A program made the translations under genes and the position numbers. 64,000 nucleotides of DNA from Cloacimonetes bacterium UBA5284 (GTDB lineage Bacteria > Cloacimonadota > Cloacimonadia > Cloacimonadales > Cloacimonadaceae): the NCBI GenBank assembly GCA_002410505.1, contig DHSO01000042.1:8874-72873 (forward strand), given 5' to 3'. Position 1 is the first letter of the stretch, and each line of letters opens with the position of its first letter. Positions 51,888-61,362 of the stretch are shown here, piece after piece. Under the pieces are notes generated by a model. The model was not told where the DNA came from, ran no database searches, and saw only the letters and a list, made by a program, of their open reading frames with translations.

Positions 51888-53324
51888 CTAAAATCTGCTG
51901 CTCAGCTCTACTTTGATGCCTTCAAAGGGTGCCACAAACTTGCAAACACCATTACGGCAAACCTTTCCGCCCTGCTCCTTACCGGCAAAGACCAGCAGGT
52001 CGCTATGCGAGAAAAGTGGGTATTTTATCTCGATATTGGGATTATACTTGCTATCCATGATGCTGTCAAAATCTGCCCACCAGCTTTGTAATCCCAAGGA
52101 TACGGATAGTTTATCGAGGACAAAATCTGCCTGCATTTGAGGCTCGTAGTGGCTGCTTTCCTTTTCAAATCTGCGCTTTTCCACAGTCTTGAATTCCGCC
52201 TTCAGATGAAGCGGGAAGCTAAATATGCTGATATCCCCCGACACAGTAGGATAATACTCTTTCTGCCAAGCTTTTATGCCATCATCCACTTTTTCGATCT
52301 GCGACCAGGCAAGCTGGTAGCCGCCGCTGGCGAAAGTCATATCCACTCCAAGATACAGGTCGTTCATACGTTTGTCGCCGCTGCTGTCCCAAGCCTCGGC
52401 GTAATCCATGTTCAGGTAGTAGTTGTCCAAAAGTGTATAAGCAGCTCGAAGCTGCCATCCTTCCTCGTCCTGACCACTGGCCAGCGCATCGGAAAGCGTT
52501 TCGCCATGATAGTTTCCCAGAGGGATATCGTTCAACCGGTAGTCAAAGCCACGGTAGTTTTTGTATGCCGCACCCAACAACAAAACGTCCCAGAAATAAT
52601 CCGCGCTGATGAAAGCTGCGTGACCCAGGCTGATGTCATTTGCCTTATACTGCTTGCTGTAGGCATATTCGGCAAAACCTTCCAGAAATGCGTTTGAATA
52701 CTGCATTCTACCCGCCGCCACATCGCGGTAGAGGTATGTATTGATAGGGCTCAGGTTGCGAAATGCCATCGCAGAAGCGCCCATCCTCAAGCCCGTAAAG
52801 AGCGGATATTCTGCATCCGCACCAAAGGCCAGATCATAGCGATTTACGACAGTATCGCTGTTGATGGCACCGTAGATACCTTTCAGCTTCAATTTGCCGT
52901 CATAGCGCATCAAAACGCTCTGTAAACGATGATCCTCGTCAAATTCCATATCTTTGTAACTGCGGAAGACGATGCCATTGCCAAAAGTTTCTTCCGTAGT
53001 ACCCACGTGGACGCTGAATTCATCGCGGGCAAAGCCGGCATAGAGCTCTTCCCATTCCACACTCAAGCTCCCGGGGCTAATCTCATCCATCAGTTCGGTT
53101 TGTTCGTTTGAATATTTGGGCAGATCGGCAATAAACTTCATCCCAAAATTGAATTCACGATAAGCCAAGTTGAAGCCGAATTCATTGGAAAAATAGGTAT
53201 TCAGAGAGTCTGCCGCAGTGCGATAGACAAATTCCGCTTCATTGATGCCGTTTATCTGCAAAGTGTTTTGTCCCATCAGTGAAACTGCCACAAATACAAG
53301 GATGACAATAGCTTTCCACCTCAT
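51888..53324 (-). CDS. outer-membrane beta-barrel protein (DUF6029-like)
   Basis: This 478-residue protein has a signal peptide (IVILVFVAVSLMG) and alternating hydrophobic/aromatic strands throughout, e.g. YYLNMDYAEAW and SGGYQLAWSQIEKV. It ends in SSRF, the terminal Phe typical of BAM substrates. It resembles the DUF6029 proteins that accompany Omp28/TlpA genes; that name is from memory. A conserved-looking C-NGVC Cys pair near the C-terminus (KVCRNGVCKF) is notable in a barrel and may be a substrate of the redox proteins of the operon. It abuts the TlpA-like gene. Confidence 0.75.
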   Translation of the reverse strand: MRWKAIVILVFVAVSLMGQNTLQINGINEAEFVYRTAADSLNTYFSNEFGFNLAYREFNFGMKFIADLPKYSNEQTELMDEISPGSLSVEWEELYAGFARDEFSVHVGTTEETFGNGIVFRSYKDMEFDEDHRLQSVLMRYDGKLKLKGIYGAINSDTVVNRYDLAFGADAEYPLFTGLRMGASAMAFRNLSPINTYLYRDVAAGRMQYSNAFLEGFAEYAYSKQYKANDISLGHAAFISADYFWDVLLLGAAYKNYRGFDYRLNDIPLGNYHGETLSDALASGQDEEGWQLRAAYTLLDNYYLNMDYAEAWDSSGDKRMNDLYLGVDMTFASGGYQLAWSQIEKVDDGIKAWQKEYYPTVSGDISIFSFPLHLKAEFKTVEKRRFEKESSHYEPQMQADFVLDKLSVSLGLQSWWADFDSIMDSKYNPNIEIKYPLFSHSDLLVFAGKEQGGKVCRNGVCKFVAPFEGIKVELSSRF

Positions 53325-53879
53325 CTATTTCTCCTCTTCCTCGTGATGTCCGCAGTTTCCGCAGTGTTCATTGTTCTCACCATGCTGATGTTTGGGTTCA
53401 TCTTTCAACCCCAAAAGATCTCGGATATGAGTCTCATATTCTTTTTCGGTGCCGGCTTCAAAACCCACGTGGGAATACACAATCTCGCCTTCGCTATTCA
53501 GCACAAAGCTATGCGGTGGATTCACCACATTCATCTGTTTTGCCAGTTTTTTATCCGGATCAAAGAGGGTGACGAACTTGAACTGTTTGCTTCTAAGATA
53601 GCTTTTGGCGCGTGATTGAGCCTTGGGCGCGTCGATGGAGATCATCACCACAGTAAGTTCTTCATACTTTTCCGCCAGCATGTTCAGCGCGGGCATTGCC
53701 TCCTTGCAAGGCTTGCAATAGTCCGCCCAAAAGTCGATTATCACCGGGCCCTTGCCCAAAAGTGACGCCAGTTCCACATGCGTCCCACTCATATCGGGCA
53801 GCTTGAAATCCGGCATCTTTTCGGCAAATACCGGCAGAAAAGTAATTAATAGGGTCAAAAGGATAAATATCTTTCTCAT
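53325..53879 (-). CDS. TlpA/ResA-like periplasmic thioredoxin with His/Cys-rich tail
   Basis: This 184-residue protein is read from MRKIFILL, which has GGGAG 8 bases upstream; the ATG five codons earlier has no site. A signal peptide is followed by an AhpC/TSA-thioredoxin fold with C55KPC58 in FWADYCKPCKE and the cis-Pro in NPPHSF. The end, KHQHGENNEHCGNCGHHEEEEK (split: KHQHGENNEHC / GNCGHHEEEEK), is rich in His and Cys and should bind a metal such as zinc or copper, fitting the zinc transporter gene in the operon. The electron source is presumably DsbD. Confidence 0.86.
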   Translation of the reverse strand: MRKIFILLTLLITFLPVFAEKMPDFKLPDMSGTHVELASLLGKGPVIIDFWADYCKPCKEAMPALNMLAEKYEELTVVMISIDAPKAQSRAKSYLRSKQFKFVTLFDPDKKLAKQMNVVNPPHSFVLNSEGEIVYSHVGFEAGTEKEYETHIRDLLGLKDEPKHQHGENNEHCGNCGHHEEEEK

Positions 53880-53894
53880 CTGTGTGTCTCCCAT

Positions 53895-55004
53895 TTACAT
53901 AGCCGAAACCTGATAAACGGTTCCGCCAAATATTCTTGATTCATTGGTAAAAGTCTGCGGGCGATATTGCGCGTATACCACCAGTTTATAACTTGAAGGC
54001 ATAAATCCCGCTGTGACCAGTGAGATTTGCGCTCCATCCTCAAGATCTTGTTCTGAGATGGCTTGACGTCCCACTGCGCGCACCACGTTGTGCAGAGGGT
54101 CACCATTCACATTGGTTTGACTCACCTCATCGGTAATAATCACATAATTGAGATACATGTCGCTAATGTCCATCCCTGTCGGCGCATCCATCATTACCTT
54201 TGCGCTGATCCCTTCCTCGTCGTAAGTTACATTCTCTAAAGTATAGCCGATACTAATGTCTTCATTTACCAGATCGCCCACGATGCTTTCATAGTTTTGC
54301 AGATCGGCATCTGCACTGCCCACTACTTTTGCTGATCCCTGAAACACAGCAGTTGGAGCGCTATAGGCGCTGTAATAGGCGGGAGTGTCGTTTCCCTGTA
54401 CCTGCAAGGCATTAGTAATATGATGTTCCAGATAGATGAAATTCGGATGCAGATCTTGCAATTCCTGCAGTTTTGCCTCTGCGGGAGGGCAGTTTGGGCA
54501 GCTGTCGAATGTGAAGTATTCTGCGATCACCAGTTGTTTGGGATCCTGAATGCATACCTTATTCCCTTCCAGCAACCATATGCCTTCTTCAAATCTTGCC
54601 TTTTCGCCCACAAACAGACTGTCCGCCAAAATTGCCTTTGTGTCCATAGTGGAAATTGTTAAACGCCAATTGACAATGCCATGACTTTCGTCCACATAAT
54701 GCGTTTCTGATTCGGATACCGTAAAGCTCACGCCGGGTTCATCCAAAAAGCTCTCGATCCAGGCTAGGCGTTCGCCCTTGCTTACTCCGTTGTGAATATA
54801 GTCTTCGGCATAGAGATATTGCACTTGGGCAAAGCTTTCCTCATTAAGCCCCGCAAAGGATTGATCCACGATACTCATAAAAGTCTCCAAATCGATGTCT
54901 ACATCGCCTGTAGGCAACTTGGTAAAATCGTGATCATATCTGTCGCATGCTCCTATCAAAAGCAGCAGGGCAAGCAAGCTTATCATCGCTATCTTTAGTT
55001 TCAT
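53895..55004 (-). CDS. lipoprotein with thioredoxin-like CPNC domain (Omp28-related)
   Basis: The lipobox LIGAC places the acylated Cys at 20. Residues ~35-155 resemble a small NTF2-like domain. Next comes a thioredoxin-like part with VIAEYFTFDSCPNCPPAE (C169, C172), then a C-terminal Omp28-like beta domain (FQGSAKVVGS...). It is likely a membrane-anchored disulfide oxidoreductase or chaperone on the periplasmic side. The gene starts 2 bases after the dsbD stop and is followed by the TlpA-like gene. Confidence 0.8.
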   Translation of the reverse strand: MKLKIAMISLLALLLLIGACDRYDHDFTKLPTGDVDIDLETFMSIVDQSFAGLNEESFAQVQYLYAEDYIHNGVSKGERLAWIESFLDEPGVSFTVSESETHYVDESHGIVNWRLTISTMDTKAILADSLFVGEKARFEEGIWLLEGNKVCIQDPKQLVIAEYFTFDSCPNCPPAEAKLQELQDLHPNFIYLEHHITNALQVQGNDTPAYYSAYSAPTAVFQGSAKVVGSADADLQNYESIVGDLVNEDISIGYTLENVTYDEEGISAKVMMDAPTGMDISDMYLNYVIITDEVSQTNVNGDPLHNVVRAVGRQAISEQDLEDGAQISLVTAGFMPSSYKLVVYAQYRPQTFTNESRIFGGTVYQVSAM

Positions 55005-55006
55005 TA

Positions 55007-56911
55007 TTATACTCCTGTTTTCGGCACTTTGGTCAAGGTCTCGCGTACCATGCCTTTGCTAAGCAACTCCGGAAATACTATCGCGTCTTCATTCGGAATG
55101 TACAGCGCGTTGAATGGGACTCCCAAACGTTCGTGACTTTTGATCCATTCCAGCAATACGGGGTCTTTTCGGGTAAAATCTCCTTTCAGCAGTACTACTC
55201 CCTTATCGGCAAAATCTTGCATGATATCTTCGGTGAAGAGTACCGTCTTCTCATTTGATTTGCAATTCTTGCACCACTCTGCTCCGATATCCAAAAATAC
55301 ACTCTTTCCTTCTGCCAGCAATTTGGAGTGCAACTGCGGGCTAAACACATACCAACCATCGGGGGCATGAGGAGATTGAACCATTTCATCGCCCACCGGT
55401 GCCGCTATCTCCGCCGCCAGATGTTCTTCTTTGATCGGTAGATAGTACCAGGAAGCCGCCACGATGAGAACCAGTGCCAGGATGCTGAAAAACCACTGCG
55501 TGGCGCGGCTGTATTCAAAGCGCACAAATTTACCGTATAACCACACGGCAAAGCCCACGATCAAGAGATAGAAGATCACATTCACCAGATACAATCCACC
55601 GGTGAGAGCGAGGGTGGTCTTTAGCATCGTATAGACCAGATACAGCAAAACAAAACCCATCAGTTCCTTGAAGAGCACCATCCAATCCCCCGGTTTGGGA
55701 ATGATCTTCAGCGCTTTGGGGAACATACCGATGAGGATGAAGGGAAACGCGAAACCGAGACCAATCATCAGGAAAAACAACATGATCAGCGTGGGAGGCA
55801 GCTTCATGGCAAAAGGCAGCGCCGCACCCAGGAAGGGTCCCGTGCAGGAGATCGCCATCAAGAAGGCAAAGATCCCGCCAAAGAAACTTCCGCCGTATCC
55901 GCCCCTGGAGGTGGCTTTGCTGGCAGCGTCCATCCCCGGTAAAGTGATCTCAAATACTCCCAACAGCGACAGTGCGAACACAAAAACGATCGCCATCAAC
56001 GCCACCTGAAAATAGGGATTCTGGTTTTGAGTGCCCCAGCCTGCAGATTGCCCCGCAGCTTGGATGCCGATAAAAATAGCGGCAAGGATGGCAAACGAGA
56101 TAAGCACTCCCAAGGCGTACACCATCACATGCCGCAAAACTTTCGATCTGTCTTTTTGTGCCTGATTCACGATCGCCATAATGCGGATGGGTAAGATCGG
56201 CAGCACACAAGGTGTGATATTCAGGATCAGACCGCCCAAAAAAGCGAATATGAGGTATTTTAATACTTCTTGCCAGCCGGTGTTGGATTCAGCAGCGCTT
56301 TCCGTAGTAGGAACGGCTTCCGGTAGAGCAGCGTCATCCACACTTTGAGCTTCACTAGGCGGCTCTTCGCTTTGCGTCTCCTGCTCTGTGGCTATCTCAG
56401 TTTCGGCTGGGGATTCGGCCATCTGAGTAAGCGAGATGGGGCCTTCTTCTATCATGTCCGGCGTAATGGGTGCCACTATCTCAAAGCGGATTTTGCCTTC
56501 CTGTTCTTCAGGAGGATCACACATGCCGCTTTCGTAGCAGAGATTGTAACTCATCAGGACATCTAGGCTCCGGGCTCCGGGCCGGGCATTGGCTTTCACG
56601 GTGAAAGGCAGGCTGAGGGTGATCTGCGGATAGTATTGCCACTCTGTGGCAGAAACCACTTTTGTGGGCTTGGGCAGGATCATTTCCCCAATTTCCAGAT
56701 CCGGGTGTTTCGCTTCCAGATACAAATAAGGATTATCGTTTGGATCCACGCTTTGCTTGCGATCGGAAGGAATATCCAATCTTGCGCGGATGATCCCCTT
56801 GTCCGAAGGCTTCAGGGTTTTCTCCGATATACTGAATGTAACCGTCTGTGCCACAATCGACACTGCCATCAACATGAACAATATAAGGAGCGCTCTGCTT
56901 TTTGGGCGCAT
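55007..56911 (-). CDS. dsbD: thiol:disulfide interchange protein DsbD
   Basis: This 634-residue inner-membrane protein passes electrons from cytoplasmic thioredoxin to periplasmic thiols. All three parts are present. The N-terminal domain has C125YESGMC131. The eight-helix CcdA-like core has its two Cys in LNITPCVLPILP and AISCTGPFLG. The C-terminal thioredoxin-like domain has C547KNC550. Between the first and second parts is an acidic, Ala/Glu/Pro-rich linker (about 155-210). It is the first gene of a six-gene operon (dsbD, lipoprotein, tlpA-like, barrel, Omp28-like, zupT) with gaps of 15 bases or less. A promoter is seen at 56946-56974. Confidence 0.92.
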   Translation of the reverse strand: MRPKSRALLILFMLMAVSIVAQTVTFSISEKTLKPSDKGIIRARLDIPSDRKQSVDPNDNPYLYLEAKHPDLEIGEMILPKPTKVVSATEWQYYPQITLSLPFTVKANARPGARSLDVLMSYNLCYESGMCDPPEEQEGKIRFEIVAPITPDMIEEGPISLTQMAESPAETEIATEQETQSEEPPSEAQSVDDAALPEAVPTTESAAESNTGWQEVLKYLIFAFLGGLILNITPCVLPILPIRIMAIVNQAQKDRSKVLRHVMVYALGVLISFAILAAIFIGIQAAGQSAGWGTQNQNPYFQVALMAIVFVFALSLLGVFEITLPGMDAASKATSRGGYGGSFFGGIFAFLMAISCTGPFLGAALPFAMKLPPTLIMLFFLMIGLGFAFPFILIGMFPKALKIIPKPGDWMVLFKELMGFVLLYLVYTMLKTTLALTGGLYLVNVIFYLLIVGFAVWLYGKFVRFEYSRATQWFFSILALVLIVAASWYYLPIKEEHLAAEIAAPVGDEMVQSPHAPDGWYVFSPQLHSKLLAEGKSVFLDIGAEWCKNCKSNEKTVLFTEDIMQDFADKGVVLLKGDFTRKDPVLLEWIKSHERLGVPFNALYIPNEDAIVFPELLSKGMVRETLTKVPKTGV

Positions 56912-56945
56912 TTATACCTCCAAAAATATCTACATTTTACGTAAC

Positions 56946-56974
56946 ATATTAATGCAGATTGCATTCCACAACAA
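56946..56974 (-). promoter_or_regulatory. putative promoter of the dsbD operon
   Basis: On the minus strand there is a TTGTTG -35 (56974-56969), an exact 17-base spacer and a TAATAT -10 (56951-56946), 35 bases from the start codon. A TTGACA further upstream (near 56986-56991) lacks a matching -10. Confidence 0.5.
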
Positions 56975-57123
56975 CAGCTTTATATGTCAAGCCTTTGCTG
57001 TGGGATCGCTTCTACACACATTCACAGCAGAATGGCTGCTAATGCCGCGATTGCTCCGTCATTGTCCGTAACCGGCTAATGAAGATCAAACCGGGCATAA
57101 CAATATGATCTGACCACAAAATG

Positions 57124-57147
57124 GGGAGCCCGGGGTTTCAGGCTCCC
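57124..57147 (-). terminator. hairpin after the aminopeptidase gene
   Basis: GGGAGCC (57124-57130) pairs perfectly with GGCTCCC (57141-57147) around a 10-base loop. On the minus strand only CATTTTG follows, so the T-run is short. Confidence 0.6.
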
Positions 57148-57167
57148 TTTGTGCTTTTACTATAATA

Positions 57168-59213
57168 CTATTGCCTGTTTGCTTCCATCTCGATCAGTGG
57201 GATGTTCAGCTCCTGAGTACCCGGTACTACAAAGCGTCCGTCGCGAATGATGTCCGTGCTGCTGCCGTCGGCTTTCACGGCACAGATGAAGCCCAGCATC
57301 TCGTAGGGCAGAGTGATGTCTGTATGGTGCATCAGATAAGCGTTTACGGGATCATCCTTGCGTTTGGCGGATTGTTCATTGTCCACCGCTATCATCTCTT
57401 TACCATTCACAAAGCTGGGATGTTCAGAATCTTCTTCATGGCTGAAACAGGTATCCCCGATGGCAAAGTGTGGGCCCATCTTTTCTATGATCAGAATGGG
57501 CAAAAGTGCCATGATATCATACTTTTTGGCCATCTGGTAGGCTGCGGTGTTGGTGCCGATGGCAAATTCTCCGATAGGCAGGCTTTTATGGGGCAGCAGC
57601 AGGTTTTCATACACATACTTTCTCGCCTCATCGGGATCATCGTAATTGCTACAGGAATAGTCCTTTACCCAGCCATCTTCAAAGAATATCTCCAGATTGT
57701 AAAAGCGGAGATTGTTCAGATAGATATCTTCCACATGCAGAGTACCGGTTGTTCCCTTCAAGACCGGGGATGTAAACACTTCTCCCACAGGTATGTTGAC
57801 GTCTGCCACGCAGTTCTCAAAGAGCGTCTCGCGAGAGGGATCCTTGAGAGGGTGCATCTGCACTTTGATATCCGTGCGGTTTGTGCCTTTGCCTTTTACG
57901 TGAACGTATTGCGCGGTATCCAGAACATCGATAATCTTCTGCTGGATGGCGGCGTAGTGTTTACTGTCCAGCAGATTGATGCGCAGCGTGTCGGCAAAGA
58001 TTTCCGGGAATTGCTCGCCAATCTCGGTGGAGGGGAAGGCGATGATGCTGAAACTGGCTTCATCCCTTTTGTAGTAGGTATAGTACAGCTGCCCGCTGCG
58101 CGCCTGATATTCTCGCATCAGCTGTTGTTGAACATCACTCAGCTTCAGAGTAGTGGTTTTATTGATGGGGTTAAAGGGGGTTTCCCCAAAGAGTTCCACA
58201 TAGATGGGACCGGCTTGCTGGGCCACTTCGTCTTTGATCTCTTCCAATGTGTTTTGGCCGATCGCAAGCGATTTGTCCACAAAATCCCGATCCAGCATCA
58301 GCGCAGAATCGTAGCGATGGTCGTAAGCATATTGCCGGTTCAGGCCGCTGCCTCGGGGTTGGGGTACCAGAGCGGTAATGCCGATAGCCTCCAATTCATC
58401 GATGATCAGTCGTCCCAGAGCTTCCATCCCGATGGGAATCATCAAGTTTGCGTATTTCTTCTTTTTGTAGTCTTTTTTGGCGCGGACAAAGCCATCCACC
58501 CAGCTTTTCACCACAAACCGGGCTATTGCCGCCAGCTCTTGGGGCGGATAGTCCGCGATGAATTGTGCCATTTCCATATCGTATTTACTGAGGTAGGCGC
58601 CATAGCGATACATATAGCGGATGTCGTCGAGATCGGCATCGTGTACGATATTGTAGTAGTAGTCGTTTTGAGGCGAAAATCTTTGCACATACGAAGCCTG
58701 TACCAGCAGTTCGAGGTCTTTCATATGCTCTTGCTTGTAGATGTTTAAAAGGGCATCATAATCGTTTTTATCGGGGCTTTCCCACAAGGCGAAGAATAGC
58801 TGCAAACTATAACGCAGGCCCACAAAATTTCCATCGATAGCATTGCGGCGAATTGCCCCGGCATTCGATAAAATGGCGCTGAGGAATGCGCCGAACCGGG
58901 GACCGAAAAGCTTGTGCGCGTAGTCCGGATTTTGAATCGAATTATCATATCCGCTTCCCGCTTCAAAGGCATCATACACATCTTTATATAAGGCCTCCAA
59001 TTCTTTCAGAGGAGTCTTTTTCAGTAGTGGATCTTGCTGTAGAATGCATACATAATCCCAAGATCTCAGCGCCATGTCTCGATAGTTTCTAAAAAACTCT
59101 GCCAATGGCACTTCGGCAGGAATGTTGAGGCCGCGTAATTTCTCAATCAGCACGCCGCATTCTGCTTTGGGAGCGCCGATTTTCTCCTTGATTTGTTGAT
59201 AATCCAGAGCCAT
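57168..59213 (-). CDS. M29-type metallo-aminopeptidase, long form
   Basis: This 681-residue cytoplasmic protein has a C-terminal half that matches M29 (AmpS/aminopeptidase T) enzymes. VNIPVGEVFTSPV contains a metal-binding Glu, LPIGEFAIGTN a further motif, and IEKMGPHFAIGDTCFSH with the downstream HPSFVNGKEMIAVD provide His and Asp ligands. The N-terminal ~300 residues are helical and extend well beyond the ~400-residue classical family, as in the long forms of some anaerobes. It would trim peptides, which suits an amino-acid-fermenting life. The gene is alone, with a promoter at 59244-59272. Confidence 0.85.
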   Translation of the reverse strand: MALDYQQIKEKIGAPKAECGVLIEKLRGLNIPAEVPLAEFFRNYRDMALRSWDYVCILQQDPLLKKTPLKELEALYKDVYDAFEAGSGYDNSIQNPDYAHKLFGPRFGAFLSAILSNAGAIRRNAIDGNFVGLRYSLQLFFALWESPDKNDYDALLNIYKQEHMKDLELLVQASYVQRFSPQNDYYYNIVHDADLDDIRYMYRYGAYLSKYDMEMAQFIADYPPQELAAIARFVVKSWVDGFVRAKKDYKKKKYANLMIPIGMEALGRLIIDELEAIGITALVPQPRGSGLNRQYAYDHRYDSALMLDRDFVDKSLAIGQNTLEEIKDEVAQQAGPIYVELFGETPFNPINKTTTLKLSDVQQQLMREYQARSGQLYYTYYKRDEASFSIIAFPSTEIGEQFPEIFADTLRINLLDSKHYAAIQQKIIDVLDTAQYVHVKGKGTNRTDIKVQMHPLKDPSRETLFENCVADVNIPVGEVFTSPVLKGTTGTLHVEDIYLNNLRFYNLEIFFEDGWVKDYSCSNYDDPDEARKYVYENLLLPHKSLPIGEFAIGTNTAAYQMAKKYDIMALLPILIIEKMGPHFAIGDTCFSHEEDSEHPSFVNGKEMIAVDNEQSAKRKDDPVNAYLMHHTDITLPYEMLGFICAVKADGSSTDIIRDGRFVVPGTQELNIPLIEMEANRQ

Positions 59214-59243
59214 CTTTAAACCTCTAATTGTTTCATTTTAATA

Positions 59244-59272
59244 TTCTTATTGCCCGCAAAGGCGATGTACAA
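59244..59272 (-). promoter_or_regulatory. putative promoter of the aminopeptidase gene
   Basis: On the minus strand there is a TTGTAC -35 (59272-59267), a 17-base spacer and a TAAGAA -10 (59249-59244), 30 bases from the start codon. Confidence 0.45.
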
Positions 59273-59311
59273 AGCCCAGATGAATTCAGTTTGCTCCGGG
59301 CGTAAATATCT

Positions 59312-59932
59312 TTAGTGCTGCTCTGCCAGTCGGCGGGAAAGCACTGCCAGAGAAGAGAACATATCTACATATTCCACGATAATATCCGGTGGAACGATAA
59401 TCTTGTGCGGAGTAAAATTCCAGATCGCTTTGATGCCGCTGTGGACCATAATGTCGGCGATCAATTGTGCGCTGTCCGGAGGAACAGTGATGATGCCGAT
59501 GCGGATCTTATCCTTTTGAGCCATGGCGGTAAAATCCAAAGCAGAGCATACGGGCACTCCATGCACCTTTTGCCCTATTTTGTCAGGATCGTTGTCAAAA
59601 CCGGCCACAATGCTGAGGCCACGTTGAGAAAACTCCTGATAACCCAATAGCGCGCTGCCCAAATGACCAACGCCAACCAGATAGCTGGTGGAAGTATCGC
59701 TCCAATTCAGCAAATCTTCAATCGCTTTTTGCAGCGGTGCGATATGATATCCGGTCTTGCTGGCGCTAATGTTTGTGAACGAGATATCCTTGCGCACCAA
59801 GGTTTGATGGATATCGGAAAAGACAGAGATTTTGGTGGCAGAGACCTCTCTCAGGCCTGCTTTTCTGAGGCGCTTCAGCACTTCCAGATACTGAGGTAGG
59901 CGCTTCAAAGTGGAAGTAGGTATCTTTACCAT
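59312..59932 (-). CDS. rex: redox-sensing transcriptional repressor Rex
   Basis: This 206-residue homodimeric repressor senses the NADH/NAD+ ratio. The N-terminal winged helix (IPTSTLKRLPQYLEVLKRL) is followed by a Rossmann domain with VGVGHLGSALLGY (the GxGxxG NADH loop), and the Rex-specific end IKAIWNFTPHKIIVP. The C-terminal swapped helix (SSLAVLSRRL) is present. It starts 11 bases after the DUF6754-like gene and so is probably the last gene of that unit. No clear Rex operator (TTGTGAA-N-TTCACAA) is seen in the window. Confidence 0.93.
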   Translation of the reverse strand: MVKIPTSTLKRLPQYLEVLKRLRKAGLREVSATKISVFSDIHQTLVRKDISFTNISASKTGYHIAPLQKAIEDLLNWSDTSTSYLVGVGHLGSALLGYQEFSQRGLSIVAGFDNDPDKIGQKVHGVPVCSALDFTAMAQKDKIRIGIITVPPDSAQLIADIMVHSGIKAIWNFTPHKIIVPPDIIVEYVDMFSSLAVLSRRLAEQH

Positions 59933-59943
59933 GATAATCCTCT

Positions 59944-61353
59944 TTACTCCAGCGGGAACATATGAATGAATCCGCTGATACTCAGGGTTGAGAGCAGGGT
60001 GCCCACTACTATGCCCAAGATGATGAACAGTTTGAAGTAATCTTGAGCTTTCAGCATGCTAACCATATCGTGGTTGCGGGAAAGATAGGCACTTGCTGCG
60101 TAGAACTCTTCACCAATCAGAGTGTAATCGCATGTTGTGATGAAGAAGGGAATCTGCGTAACGGCATCGGTGGCAGCGATCTGGATGGCACCGGTCTGGT
60201 TGCCCGTTTCAGTAAGCAGCAGCGCTTCCGCGTTGAAAAAGCCCATATAGAAGATGGTGGCAACCCGTTCACGTACAGTGATACCATTCACACCGGCGCA
60301 GAAGGGGAACTGATCGTAGCTCACAAAGAAGATGTCGTTTTGATTGAATGAATCCGGGCGACCCATCTCACTGTAGGAGGTGGATACGATTTCCTGGGCC
60401 AGGGGCAGAACCATGTAGTCGCAATGAGGATTGATGAGACGGATGTCATATTCAGCGGTCTTTTTGGCCACCTGGGCCAGGATCATCAAGCTGGCGATCG
60501 TGCAGACATCTCCCAAAGTACCCCATCCGGGTACAAACATCACGGGACGGCCCATTTCAGTGGCACGGCCGATGGCGTTGTCCAGCTCTTGCAAACCGGC
60601 AATCGGACGGATGTATACCTCTTTGCGTCTGGTTATCACGATGGCATAAACCACTAAGATCAAGAGCAATATCGTCGCGATCAGAGTAAGGGTCTTGCTG
60701 GTGTCGAACCATTGTGATACAGGGTAAAACCACTCATTGCCGGTTTCATCCTGATAGATATCTGAAATCCGAAAAGCGGATTTTGTATCCGTGGCAATCA
60801 GACGGTATTGGTAGGAACGCTGGGCTATATCTCGCCACTTCAGCATAATCTTGCGCCAGGCTTTGTCGCCGGTGGCAGCTTCAGCTTCCACATAGGCGGG
60901 GTGACCGGTAATAAAGCTGTATTCACCCTTCAGGTATTCCAGTTCGGCCAAGGCTTCGGCGTCCCCGGATGCGGCAATTTTAGTTTCCAGTTCTTGGATA
61001 TTCCGCTCGCGCTCTGCCATCTCGGCGCCGAAAAGCTCGCGACTGAGTGGGACGTCAAAACTGTAGCCATTATCCGCGTCCACGGCTATCGAAAGGCGCA
61101 CATCAAAGAGGAATCTGCCACTTTGGGCGTCGAAGCCGGTGATCGGAGAGAAGATTACATCCTCAAAGGGAACCATGTGATCGTAAGTTCTGGTAAGCGC
61201 GTTGGCACGGATGCCATTACTAAAATCCCAATCCAGCATTGACTTTTGTTGCACATCAAAATAGAGTTTGCTGATATCCACACCGTTCACGAAAGTGCTT
61301 TGTGGTTGAAAGCGCTTAAAATACTCATTATACACTACTTCCTGGCTCACCAC
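59944..61353 (-). CDS. DUF6754-like membrane protein
   Basis: This 469-residue protein has a large N-terminal soluble region (about 1-215, with a coiled-coil piece around ERERNIQELETKI). A membrane helix follows (about 220-240, TLIATILLLILVVYAIVI), then a conserved domain: KEVYIRPIAGLQELDNAIGRA, EMGRPVMFVPGWG, RLINPHCDYMVLPLAQEI (quoted in parts). A last helix lies at about 445-463. The pattern is that of DUF6754, whose function is unknown. The gene follows the fibronectin-like gene by 9 bases in an apparent five-gene unit ending with rex. Confidence 0.75.
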   Translation of the reverse strand: MVSQEVVYNEYFKRFQPQSTFVNGVDISKLYFDVQQKSMLDWDFSNGIRANALTRTYDHMVPFEDVIFSPITGFDAQSGRFLFDVRLSIAVDADNGYSFDVPLSRELFGAEMAERERNIQELETKIAASGDAEALAELEYLKGEYSFITGHPAYVEAEAATGDKAWRKIMLKWRDIAQRSYQYRLIATDTKSAFRISDIYQDETGNEWFYPVSQWFDTSKTLTLIATILLLILVVYAIVITRRKEVYIRPIAGLQELDNAIGRATEMGRPVMFVPGWGTLGDVCTIASLMILAQVAKKTAEYDIRLINPHCDYMVLPLAQEIVSTSYSEMGRPDSFNQNDIFFVSYDQFPFCAGVNGITVRERVATIFYMGFFNAEALLLTETGNQTGAIQIAATDAVTQIPFFITTCDYTLIGEEFYAASAYLSRNHDMVSMLKAQDYFKLFIILGIVVGTLLSTLSISGFIHMFPLE

Positions 61354-61362
61354 TTCAGATTC

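Noticed and set aside
57171..58748. 525-codon plus-strand frame inside the aminopeptidase gene
   Set aside because: It is antisense to a well-supported M29 gene; it is His/Phe/Ile/Val-rich in the way typical of complementary-strand shadows and has no start site.
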